A stretch of 64,000 nt of DNA from the NCBI GenBank assembly GCA_003330885.1, contig CP030277.1, forward strand, positions 3,460,001 through 3,524,000. The letters run 5' to 3'. Source of the DNA: Rhodobiaceae bacterium. GTDB taxonomy: Bacteria > Pseudomonadota > Alphaproteobacteria > Parvibaculales > Parvibaculaceae. Below the pieces are notes generated by a model. That model did not search any database. It was given only the letters and a program-made list of their open reading frames with translations, and was not told the origin of the DNA. Positions 1-7,795 of the stretch are shown piece by piece (within the stretch, counting starts at the first letter, position 1; every line of letters starts with the position of its first letter). The position numbers were made by a program, and so were the translations under genes.

Positions 1-122
1 AATGGACACCGCTGGCAGGTCTTTACACCGACATGCGCCATCTGCGCTTCGCTGACGGTCCGGATGAAGTGCATCACATGGTTGTAGGGCGTGCGGAACT
101 GCAGAAATACGACTTGTGGTGA
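1..122 (+). CDS. Acyl-CoA dehydrogenase, C-terminal fragment
   Basis: Only the last 39 codons are in the window; the reading frame starts at base 3 and stops with TGA at 120-122. The encoded tail reads RFADGPDEVHHMVVGRAEL, which matches the C-terminal helix of acyl-CoA dehydrogenases, where the conserved ADGPDEVH segment contacts FAD and the partner subunit. The rest of the gene lies upstream of base 1. A strong terminator follows at 171-208, so this gene ends its own transcription unit. Substrate cannot be judged from the tail. Confidence 0.8.
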   Translation, partial: WTPLAGLYTDMRHLRFADGPDEVHHMVVGRAELQKYDLW

Positions 123-170
123 GATAGATCGGAGCCCGGCTCAAAGCCGATTTTCGACAGGAAATGTAGG

Positions 171-208
171 AAACCCCTTGCGAGCCCCAGGCTGGTGAGG
201 GGTTTTTT
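171..208 (+). terminator. Rho-independent terminator
   Basis: AAACCCCT (171-178) pairs with AGGGGTTT (198-205) around a loop containing a second small GC stem, and the 3' arm runs into TTTTTT. It ends the acyl-CoA dehydrogenase transcript. Confidence 0.8.
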
Positions 209-241
209 AACGTGAAAAGCCTAATTTCTGGGCAGATCGCT

Positions 242-265
242 AATTGTATCAGTACTGATACAATT
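242..265. promoter_or_regulatory. Perfect 24-bp palindrome, candidate operator
   Basis: The half-site AATTGTATCAGT is followed immediately by its exact reverse complement, giving a 24-bp perfect dyad centred between 253 and 254. It sits about 90 bp before the start codon of the haloperoxidase-like gene and after the upstream terminator, where a promoter/operator is expected. The gapless dyad is the kind of site bound by dimeric helix-turn-helix repressors such as TetR-type proteins. The cognate regulator is not identified; the OmpR-type regulator downstream would be expected to use direct repeats instead. Confidence 0.55.
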
Positions 266-353
266 TCGCAGAAGAAGGGGTGCCTTCGGGACACGTTGGC
301 CCGCGTTGGCACCTAGTCTTCTGTTGCTTGCGTCGAACTGGGAGAATATCGAT

Positions 354-1730
354 ATGCATGCATCAAGGCGCCAAGTATTGATGGGCGCGGCTGCAACTTC
401 TGTGCTGGCCACGGCTGGCTGTGTGGGGTCCTTTGGGTCCTCATCTTCATACCTGACACAGATCCTCGAACCTGCAAATCAGAACACGGTTTTCCATTGG
501 ACCGATATCGTGATGCAGCAGGTGCGAGATCAACGTGTGCCGCCACCGCGCGCGGCATACAATTTTTCTCTTCCCCTGGCTGCAGGGTTCCTCGCAGCCA
601 ATGGGATAGAGCAAGCATATGACGAACCCTTTGGAGTAGGTGCAGGACCGGCTGGTGCTGATCCTGAAGTTGCTTATGGCGTCGCCTTTGCAATTGCTGC
701 GGCCGAAGCTTTTCAACAGCCATTCATATTCGAACGACGAGCCTTTCTGGACAGGTTCCCGGATGGTGATGCGAAACAGCGGGGCATCGAATGGGGGGAG
801 CGCGTCGGTAGTTTCGTTGTGGACATGCGAACCGATGATGGCTCAGAGCCAAGCGAAGCCAACTTCTATTTGGACCGCTATCAGAGGCGTCCAGATGAGC
901 TACGCTGGAGCCCCACCGGTCCATTCTACTCGGCGTCGCCTGGGCCTGCATTCGGTTCCTTCGCCCGTGGTCTTTTTCCCGGACAAGGGAAAATCAAACC
1001 TTGGACCATGACGTCTGGATCTCAGTTTCGCGCGGTTGATTTTTACGACCCCAAAAGTCCGGAATTCGCGAATGAGTTTGCGACCATTAAAGCTCTTGGC
1101 GGAGGCGACAGCACGATACGGACGGCAGATCAGTCTCAGATTGCCCTCTTCTGGGAAGATGGCCCTTGGGGCATCACGCCACCAGGCCACTTCATCTATA
1201 TCGGCATTCAGCTCCTGCAAGACAAAGGCATGAGTTTCATAGAGCTGGCCAGGGCCTTCGCTTTGATGGGTATGACCCAGGCCGATGCTTCAATCAGTGC
1301 GTGGGATAGCAAATATCACCACGACATTGTGCGACCTGAAAGCGCCATTCGGGTCAGAGCGCCCAAGTTCCACAACCCGGATCCGCGTGTGACCGCACAA
1401 TCTGATTGGCAGAGCTACATTCCCACACCAGAATTTCCAGCTTACACATCGGGTCATTCGACCTTCGGTGCTGCGGGTGCTGAGATGATCGCTCACTTTC
1501 TAGGGCGCGATGACGTGACCTTCTCAGGAAGGTCGCCGGACCAGGTGCTTTGGCCGGAATTGACCGGCGTAACGAGACGCTGGACGAGTTTGAGCCAGGC
1601 CGCTGAGGAAAATGGTCTATCCCGCCTTTATGGCGGCGTTCACTGGGAGCTTGATCATGTTCAGGCCATGAAAGCCGGCCGCGCTATTGCGCGACAAGCC
1701 TATCAAACACTTTTTGTGAAGAGGGCTTGA
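354..1730 (+). CDS. Vanadium-dependent haloperoxidase / PAP2-type phosphatase family protein
   Basis: 458 aa. Likely an exported enzyme that either oxidises halides with peroxide or hydrolyses phosphate esters; the two activities share this fold. All five vanadate/phosphate-pocket elements are visible: K320 and R327 (K-x6-RP), S366-G367-H368 in PAYTSGHST, R424 and H430 (R-x5-H in RLYGGVH). The N-terminus has a twin-arginine-like SRRQVLMG followed by a hydrophobic stretch and Cys23, so export by Tat, possibly as a lipoprotein, is likely. The ATG at 354 has GGGAGA 8 nt upstream; a longer TTG-start reading from 306 lacks such a site. The stop is 3 nt before the porin-like gene, so the two are co-transcribed. 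Halide or phosphate specificity cannot be read from sequence. Confidence 0.75.
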   Translation: MHASRRQVLMGAAATSVLATAGCVGSFGSSSSYLTQILEPANQNTVFHWTDIVMQQVRDQRVPPPRAAYNFSLPLAAGFLAANGIEQAYDEPFGVGAGPAGADPEVAYGVAFAIAAAEAFQQPFIFERRAFLDRFPDGDAKQRGIEWGERVGSFVVDMRTDDGSEPSEANFYLDRYQRRPDELRWSPTGPFYSASPGPAFGSFARGLFPGQGKIKPWTMTSGSQFRAVDFYDPKSPEFANEFATIKALGGGDSTIRTADQSQIALFWEDGPWGITPPGHFIYIGIQLLQDKGMSFIELARAFALMGMTQADASISAWDSKYHHDIVRPESAIRVRAPKFHNPDPRVTAQSDWQSYIPTPEFPAYTSGHSTFGAAGAEMIAHFLGRDDVTFSGRSPDQVLWPELTGVTRRWTSLSQAAEENGLSRLYGGVHWELDHVQAMKAGRAIARQAYQTLFVKRA

Positions 1731-1733
1731 GGC

Positions 1734-2750
1734 ATGACTAAGAACAATCAGAAACTCTTGCTCTCCACCGCCTCGATAACTGCCTTGCTGGGCGTTGCGA
1801 CGGCTGCATATGCAGATGGCGTGTCTCTCAATTATGAAAGGCTCTCCTTCTTTGAGGAGCCTCTCGCGACAGAAGTTGGTGATGTAACGCTGGAACTCAG
1901 AGGAACAGTAGATCTGCCTGTATCAGTCGAACTAGAGAGTGATGACAGGGAAGATTACAACTTCACAGGCAACTTTCAGGTCAGCGCAGAAACACAGACA
2001 GCCAATCAGCTGACGCTGGGGGCCGCCTATTTTGGTCAATATGCGACCGCAGATAGCGATGACCACTACACAGACAACGTGGCTGGCTATGTCGGCGGCG
2101 TCTGGGGCACGATCATTGGCGGCAACGTCTCTGGCATTGTCCGCGAAGAGACAAGGCGCGCGCGCGGTGTCGGGAATGCTGAGTTGGCATTCGATGCGAC
2201 CTATGGTGTCTTGGATGATCTGGGTGGGTCCTACGTCGGTCGCTATGGCCCGGTCGTGCTCAGCGGTACCATTGATGAAGATGCAAATGTTGACGTTGGC
2301 TTCATGTTCCAACGGCCGCTTGGCAATAAGGACTACCGGTTTACAGGCCGGTACTCTGAGGGGACTTACACATCCGCAGATGGCTCAATCGTCTTCGATA
2401 CACAAGCTGTGGGCGCGGTGGCTGAATTCGTGTATGGCAGCTCAATATTTGATCTCGGCGTGGGCTACGAAGACTTTGCTTCCACGGCTGTAGATGTTGA
2501 TCGATGGTACGTATCAACCGGTGCGCAGACCAAGATAGGTGTCACCAGTCTATCACTTGAAGGCCATTATGGTGAGGTGGAAGGCGAAGAAGAGGTTGCG
2601 GCCTCATTTGGCGCTGCCTACGACATCGCCCGTGGCTTGTCTGCCAATTTTGGTGTCAATTACAGCTATGCTCCCATAAGTGTAAATGGGATCAGTTTTA
2701 ACGATGCGCAGGAAACAAAGGCTATCGTGTCATTGCGATATAGTTTCTAA
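1734..2750 (+). CDS. Porin-like outer-membrane beta-barrel protein
   Basis: 338 aa. It starts with a signal peptide (K-rich start, hydrophobic core, cleavage near AYA-DG at about residue 27). The mature part shows alternating amphipathic strands with many Tyr/Gly/Asp turns and ends in the aromatic IVSLRYSF, the C-terminal Phe used by the BAM assembly machinery. Length and architecture fit a gram-negative porin of about 14-16 strands. It follows the haloperoxidase-like gene with 3 nt between them and has its own Shine-Dalgarno (GAGG). It may supply substrate to the periplasmic enzyme; that is inference from co-transcription. Substrate unknown. Confidence 0.7.
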   Translation: MTKNNQKLLLSTASITALLGVATAAYADGVSLNYERLSFFEEPLATEVGDVTLELRGTVDLPVSVELESDDREDYNFTGNFQVSAETQTANQLTLGAAYFGQYATADSDDHYTDNVAGYVGGVWGTIIGGNVSGIVREETRRARGVGNAELAFDATYGVLDDLGGSYVGRYGPVVLSGTIDEDANVDVGFMFQRPLGNKDYRFTGRYSEGTYTSADGSIVFDTQAVGAVAEFVYGSSIFDLGVGYEDFASTAVDVDRWYVSTGAQTKIGVTSLSLEGHYGEVEGEEEVAASFGAAYDIARGLSANFGVNYSYAPISVNGISFNDAQETKAIVSLRYSF

Positions 2751-2835
2751 GATAGGCTAGTCGGCGCGAGACAATGCTTGCGCGTCTCGTGCCGACAGTA
2801 CAGAAGGTTCGACAAAAGATAGGGGTTGTCGACGA

Positions 2836-3549
2836 ATGGAGCGGTTCGCTCGCATTCTGGTTGTAGATGATCAGCCAGATATACGTGAAGCACTCGGCGC
2901 GCATTTGGAGCGAAGCGGGTTCTCCGTTGCGCTCGCGCAAAATGCCAGCGAAGCGCGCTCACTAATTGACCAAGATACAATAGACCTCGTTGTGCTCGAC
3001 ATCATGATGCCGGGAGAGGATGGGTTGAGCCTTTGTCGGCATTTGCGCGAAACGCTGCAGCTGCCAGTTATTCTTCTGACAGCTTTGACAGATGACACTG
3101 ACCGTATCGTTGGGCTTGAGCTTGGCGCCGACGATTATGTAACCAAGCCATTTAACCCCAGAGAGTTGGTAGCGCGGATTAAGGCGGTTCTTCGGCGAAC
3201 CCAAAATCCAACGGACGTCACCCAGAATGCCCACCTAAAACGGTTTGGGACATGGGTGTTGAACCTGCATAAAGGCGAGCTGACTGACAAGGATGGCACC
3301 ATTGTTCCCTTGAGTGCGGGCGAGATACAATTGCTCACGGTGTTTCTGGACAATCACGATAACGTTCTGACCCGTGATGAACTGATAGACCTGACAAAAG
3401 GGCGTGATGCGTTGCCGTTCGAGCGGAGCGTGGACAATATGATCAGCAGGTTACGCCGCAAGATAGAGCCCAACCCGAAAGAACCGATCTACATCAGGAC
3501 GGTCTGGGGCGGCGGGTACCGGTTTATCGCGCAGTCTGATTCACTGTGA
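2836..3549 (+). CDS. OmpR-family response regulator
   Basis: 237 aa. The receiver domain (about residues 5-118) carries acidic D11/D12, the phospho-acceptor D55 (VVLDIMMPG), T82 and K104 (YVTKPFNPREL). A winged-helix DNA-binding domain follows from about 135 to the end, with the typical RSVDNMISRLRRKIE recognition helix and a YIRTVWGGGYRF wing. It overlaps the downstream sensor kinase by 4 nt (GTGA), so the two are translated together as a two-component system. AGGGG upstream supports the ATG. Closest in type to OmpR/RstA/CpxR regulators; targets unknown, though the porin gene just upstream is a natural candidate. Confidence 0.92.
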   Translation: MERFARILVVDDQPDIREALGAHLERSGFSVALAQNASEARSLIDQDTIDLVVLDIMMPGEDGLSLCRHLRETLQLPVILLTALTDDTDRIVGLELGADDYVTKPFNPRELVARIKAVLRRTQNPTDVTQNAHLKRFGTWVLNLHKGELTDKDGTIVPLSAGEIQLLTVFLDNHDNVLTRDELIDLTKGRDALPFERSVDNMISRLRRKIEPNPKEPIYIRTVWGGGYRFIAQSDSL

Positions 3550-5009
3550 CCGATTTGCTTCGACTTCGTACTCTTCCCGGGCAGCTCATTGCGCTGTTCG
3601 TTTTTGTTCTTCTCGTCTCTCAGATCGTCAATGTCTTGCTGGTAGTCGACGAGCGTCGGCTGCAAGCGCGTTCTACGCTCTATCTCTCCGCTATTGAAAA
3701 GATGGCCGAAGGGACAGCTCAAGTTCTCGAGTTTCCCGGCCGAAGACCTGGACCTGGGCCGAGAAACAGTCGGGGCGCCCCACTGCGTTTAGAGGTAGCC
3801 TCATCCTCAGCGATTGACAGTCTCTCTGCGATCGAATGTCTCTCTTCTTATGAGGCGCAGCTCAGTAACCTGTTGCAAAGTCGAAATGTGAAGTTTGAAG
3901 CTGTACGTGTCTGCCGAGGAGACAGGCTGCAGCGACCAGAGCGTCAATCTGGTCCGACAGGCCTGCGGCCGCCCCACGAGGATATGCGTCGGGATCGCGA
4001 GCGAGGCATGCGTCCGCCCCCGCCAGGGCACCGCCCTCCTCCACCCGATCCGAGAGGCCCGCCGGGCCCCGGTTTCGAAAGCATGGTTATGTCGGTCCAT
4101 TTATCGGATGGTCGGTGGATTAACGGCATCACCGGTCACTATCCGCTGGAAAACATGACGCCTCGTGTATTTTTGGCAACTGGCGGCATGGTCTTGGTAA
4201 CGGTTTTTGTCGTGATCTTTTTTGCGAGGCGGATAACGCGCCCCCTGACCAATCTGGCTGAGGCTGCAGATCAGCTGGGCCGTGGTGGGCATGGAATATC
4301 GCTGAAAGAAGAGGGACCAACCGATCTCCGGTCGGCCATCGCTGCATTCAATGCCATGCAGGAACGGCTCACCCGCATGATTGAAACACAACGGACGATG
4401 CTTCGATCTGTCGGTCATGATTTAAGGACGCCGCTTACGTCTCTGCGCATACGAGCCGAGATCATGGAGCCGGAAGCCGAGCGTGCAAAGGTCATCGCGA
4501 CCTTAGATGAAATGAAGACAATGATGGAGGAAATCCTGACCTGGGCGGAAGATGCCTCAGGTATAGAAGAACTTCATCGGGTTGACCTTAATGCGTTACT
4601 GACCAGCTTGAGCGATGACTATCAAGATGTAAGGGAAAACGTGAGCTATGAGGAGGGGGTTCCCATCATTGTGCTGTGTCGGCGCGTCTCCTTGCGGCGA
4701 GCTCTCCGAAATCTCATCGACAATGGTCTGAAATATGGGCGAGAGGTCAATATCTCGCTTGTTTCTGACGTCGAATCGGTTCGAGTTTGCATAGACGACG
4801 AAGGACCGGGCATTTCAGAAGAAGATCTGCGCGATGTCCTTAAGCCCTTTGTCAGACTGGAAACCTCGCGTAATAAGGACACCGGTGGATCCGGATTAGG
4901 ATTGTCGATCGCTCAGTCGATAATTCAGGCGCATGGCTCGGAACTAGATCTCCATAACAGAAGGGAAGGTGGTTTGCGCGCATCTTTCACTCTTCCGCGA
5001 GAAGCCTAG
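3546..5009 (+). CDS. Sensor histidine kinase (EnvZ-like) with proline-rich periplasmic domain
   Basis: 487 aa, GTG start inside the stop of the regulator gene. Order: TM1 about 13-34; periplasmic sensor region about 35-205; TM2 about 207-227; HAMP about 228-280; dimerisation/phospho-acceptor helix with H291 in VGHDLRTPLTSLR; catalytic ATPase domain with N-box N393 (LIDNGLKYG), G1 box DDEGPGIS (from 417) and G2 box GGSGLGLS (from 447). The HDLRTP form of the H-box is characteristic of EnvZ/CpxA-type kinases. Residues about 141-176 are an extreme run of Pro, Arg and Gly, unusual for a sensor domain and possibly a charged metal- or surface-contacting segment. It pairs with the upstream regulator. 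Confidence 0.92.
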   Translation: MTDLLRLRTLPGQLIALFVFVLLVSQIVNVLLVVDERRLQARSTLYLSAIEKMAEGTAQVLEFPGRRPGPGPRNSRGAPLRLEVASSSAIDSLSAIECLSSYEAQLSNLLQSRNVKFEAVRVCRGDRLQRPERQSGPTGLRPPHEDMRRDRERGMRPPPPGHRPPPPDPRGPPGPGFESMVMSVHLSDGRWINGITGHYPLENMTPRVFLATGGMVLVTVFVVIFFARRITRPLTNLAEAADQLGRGGHGISLKEEGPTDLRSAIAAFNAMQERLTRMIETQRTMLRSVGHDLRTPLTSLRIRAEIMEPEAERAKVIATLDEMKTMMEEILTWAEDASGIEELHRVDLNALLTSLSDDYQDVRENVSYEEGVPIIVLCRRVSLRRALRNLIDNGLKYGREVNISLVSDVESVRVCIDDEGPGISEEDLRDVLKPFVRLETSRNKDTGGSGLGLSIAQSIIQAHGSELDLHNRREGGLRASFTLPREA

Positions 5010-5033
5010 GTACAACACCCTCTTCGGTCAGCA

Positions 5034-6650
5034 TCAATCAGAATAGACCGGGTCATACATATAGTCCTGTATGACTTGCGCATATCCTTCTGAATATAAG
5101 GCCTGCGCGACACCTTCGCGACAAGCTGTGTCGGCGACACGCTCTGCGATCTTTGCTGAGACATCGCGGATTGTGGGCAGTCTTGGGTAGATAGCACCTT
5201 CCGAAATGTCTTCATTAGACACCTCATCAGAGAGTGCTTCCGCCGCAGCTAGAAACATGTTTTCCGAAATGACCGTCGCGTCCGCGACAATGGCTCCCAA
5301 TCCAATGCCCGGGAAAATATAGGCATTGTTGCCCTGCGCCGGGCGGTGCGTGTGGCCGTTGAGGGCAACTGTTTCAAAGGGGCTGCCACTGGCAAAAATC
5401 GCCCTGCCGTCGCTCCATTCATAGGCTTGCTCAGCCGTGCACTCAGCACTCGAAGTCGGATTGGACAACGCAAAGATGGTCGGCCGGTCGTTGATCTCCG
5501 CCATCGTTCGGACAACCTCTTCGGTGAACGTACCAGGTGCGCCCGTTGCACCGATCAACACATCGGGTCTAATAGTTCGGATCGCAGAGAGAAAGTCCAA
5601 TTCTGGATGGTCATGTGCATAAGGTAGGTTGTGCGGCATCAAATCCGCGCGGCTCTTAACAACAAGACCCTCAACATCGACAAACCAAAGCCGCGCTCGG
5701 GCTTCGTCATAGGACAGGCCTTTTTGCTGAAACGCAGCGCAAATTAGATCGGCAATGCCCGTCGCAGCGGATCCTGCACCGAGAAACATGATCTTCAGAT
5801 CTTCGAACTTCTTGTCTGATATTCGCGTGGAGGCATACACGCCAGCAAGTGCAACAGCAGCGGTGCCTTGAATGTCGTCGTTGAAACAAAGCACCTGATC
5901 TCGATAGGTGTTCAGCAGTCGATAGGCATTGGGCGTTTGAAAATCCTCAAACTGAATAAGTGCCTTCGGGAACTTCACCTGAACAGCATCGACAAACTCC
6001 GCCACTAGCGCATCATATTCGTCACCGCTCACGCGTGGGTAGGGATAGCCAAGATAAAGAGGATCTCCGCGAAGCTCTTCATTCGCTGTGCCAACATCAA
6101 GCATGACAGGCAGGCATTGGTGGGGCTGAATACCAGCGCAGGCGACGTAAAGCGCGAGCTTCCCAATGGGGATGCCCATGCCGTTTGCACCAAGATCACC
6201 AAGGCCAAGGATGCGCTGACCATCGGTAATCACGATCACGCGAATGTCTTTTTCTGGCCAGTTATCGAGCATTGAGGAGATGTGGCCGCTGTCTTCCGGA
6301 GTGATGTAGAAACCCTGAGGTTTTCTAAAAATGTGTGCGAACTCTTTGCAGGCTTGCCCCACGGTCGGCGTGTAGATCAGAGGCATGATTTCTTCGATAT
6401 GATCGATCAGCGTTCGATAGAAGAGTGTTTGGTTGCGCTCCTGAAGAGCCGTCAAAAAAATGTATCTCTCGATATCGTAAGCCTTACGGCGCATGTTCGC
6501 CAGAACACGCATCTTCTGTGTGTCGAGGTTGGAAATGTTGTGGGGTAGCAGACCGCGTAGGCCGAGCGCGTCGCGTTCTTCCCGCGAAAAGGCTGTCGAT
6601 TTTGTGCGAACCCTATCGCTCAGCAATGAGCGACCTAGTACTTTCCTCAT
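5034..6650 (-). CDS. maeA: NAD-dependent malic enzyme
   Basis: 538 aa. Oxidative decarboxylation of malate to pyruvate in the cytoplasm, feeding acetyl-CoA or gluconeogenic metabolism. The malic-enzyme N-domain has the LIYTPTVG segment, and the signature FNDDIQGTAAV is complete. The NAD-binding Rossmann segment MFLGAGSAATGIA follows. Length matches the E. coli MaeA class (about 565 aa) rather than the longer phosphotransacetylase-fused MaeB type. The ATG at 6650 is preferred because AAGGGG lies about 10 nt upstream; the GTG at 6659 would leave no spacing. It is convergent with the kinase gene, with only 24 nt between them and no clear terminator. Confidence 0.93.
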   Translation of the reverse strand: MRKVLGRSLLSDRVRTKSTAFSREERDALGLRGLLPHNISNLDTQKMRVLANMRRKAYDIERYIFLTALQERNQTLFYRTLIDHIEEIMPLIYTPTVGQACKEFAHIFRKPQGFYITPEDSGHISSMLDNWPEKDIRVIVITDGQRILGLGDLGANGMGIPIGKLALYVACAGIQPHQCLPVMLDVGTANEELRGDPLYLGYPYPRVSGDEYDALVAEFVDAVQVKFPKALIQFEDFQTPNAYRLLNTYRDQVLCFNDDIQGTAAVALAGVYASTRISDKKFEDLKIMFLGAGSAATGIADLICAAFQQKGLSYDEARARLWFVDVEGLVVKSRADLMPHNLPYAHDHPELDFLSAIRTIRPDVLIGATGAPGTFTEEVVRTMAEINDRPTIFALSNPTSSAECTAEQAYEWSDGRAIFASGSPFETVALNGHTHRPAQGNNAYIFPGIGLGAIVADATVISENMFLAAAEALSDEVSNEDISEGAIYPRLPTIRDVSAKIAERVADTACREGVAQALYSEGYAQVIQDYMYDPVYSD

Positions 6651-6794
6651 AACGTTCACCCCTTATTTTGTCGCTCAGAAGCCTTGGCAAAAAGAGAGAC
6701 TATAGGCGTTCTCCGCTCACGGAGATCATTTGTCGGTCAATTCGCGGTGAGGAAGCAGTGATTGTCAGAAGTGACCATTTGCGGTGAAGCATTG

Positions 6795-7025
6795 TCACTT
6801 CCCGCCTGCGATCCCGTCTTTCGGGCGCGAAGGCAAGCGACTCCAGACAGCTTCCGCCAGACTGAGTGCAACAACAAAAATGAGCAAAACCGCGACGATG
6901 CGCAGATCATTAAAGTCGGTCCCTTTGGCCCAGGCAGGAAACTGGCCCCACGCAAAATAGACGCCATAGCAGATGCCAGCAGCCATCGCGAGGCCGATCA
7001 CATGCCAAATCACTCGGACGAGCAT
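6795..7025 (-). CDS. Small two-helix membrane protein, last gene of the Rieske/haem operon
   Basis: 76 aa, not recognised. Two hydrophobic helices (about residues 5-26 and 43-60) joined by a short loop containing WGQFPAWAKGTD; the C-terminus is basic and polar. Its ATG overlaps the stop of the preceding gene by one base (TAATG), so it is translationally coupled to the Cys/His-motif protein. No catalytic residue is evident, and a structural subunit of the membrane complex is the simplest guess. The 69 nt downstream to the next region hold no clear terminator. Confidence 0.7.
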   Translation of the reverse strand: MLVRVIWHVIGLAMAAGICYGVYFAWGQFPAWAKGTDFNDLRIVAVLLIFVVALSLAEAVWSRLPSRPKDGIAGGK

Positions 7026-7795
7026 TACAGGACCTCCACACTGTTGAGGTCGACTTTGAAGACCATCAGGTCGCCCCGCCGCTCAATCTGGCCGTCAACC
7101 TGCACCCGTGCAGCGACAAAGCGTTGAAGCTCTTCGTCAATTGGGTTCCCGTCCTGATCGGAAAGGAGGAAAAATTCTGCTCCCTCCACGGGGGCAGTGC
7201 TGACGAAAACTGCCGGGATACCACCATTGAGACACAAATTGGCGCAGGCCTTGTGCGCGATACCTGTGCCAGGTCGCATGGCACCGACATAACACTTGCC
7301 GTCGCAAATCTCCCCTGTGAGGCGCCAGGTGCCGAGATCTGTCACGGAGAGATCAATCGCTTCGCGTGCATCGTCACCCAGCCCATCAACTGATGCTTGT
7401 AGAGGGACACGACGGCCCACCTGCAACATGTCGATCGTGCCCCGTTTCAACAGCACGCCGCCTACATCAACAACCTGCCCTGCGAGCGCTGCAGCCTTCA
7501 CCTGCACTCCTCGTTTCCCTTGCCCGGCAAGGAGAAGAGTGTGCCCTTCTGGGTAGGTTTCATTCGGAGCAACACGGACGAGAGGATAGGGTGCCGTCTC
7601 CAGAATCCCGGTGAATGTTTTGTGCTGAAAGAAAAACCGCCCTGGCCCAGGGTCTGGTTGCGTTGCAGAGATAAAATACCCGGCACCCGACATCGCTCCG
7701 ACAAACGCCAGAATGACCAAGATCATGAGAGAGCGGCTACCCCGCGGCACACCGCGTATATAGCCTACAAAAAAGTCGTCATGTGTCTTGGCCAT
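7025..7795 (-). CDS. Membrane-anchored protein with C-x3-C-x12-H-x2-C-x3-C motif
   Basis: 256 aa. One transmembrane helix at about residues 23-43, then a roughly 210-residue domain expected to face the periplasm. The striking part is residues 161-194, with C164, C168, H181, C184 and C188 between GEIC and NGGIP. I recall this kind of segment (GEI.D.KC..G.M.PG.G..H..CA..C..GGIP) from conserved uncharacterised proteins but know no assigned function. The spacing could bind a metal or cofactor, or form disulfides. It lies between, and overlaps by 1 nt with, the Rieske/haem gene and the 76-aa gene, so it is probably a subunit or partner of the same redox complex. Confidence 0.75.
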   Translation of the reverse strand: MAKTHDDFFVGYIRGVPRGSRSLMILVILAFVGAMSGAGYFISATQPDPGPGRFFFQHKTFTGILETAPYPLVRVAPNETYPEGHTLLLAGQGKRGVQVKAAALAGQVVDVGGVLLKRGTIDMLQVGRRVPLQASVDGLGDDAREAIDLSVTDLGTWRLTGEICDGKCYVGAMRPGTGIAHKACANLCLNGGIPAVFVSTAPVEGAEFFLLSDQDGNPIDEELQRFVAARVQVDGQIERRGDLMVFKVDLNSVEVL

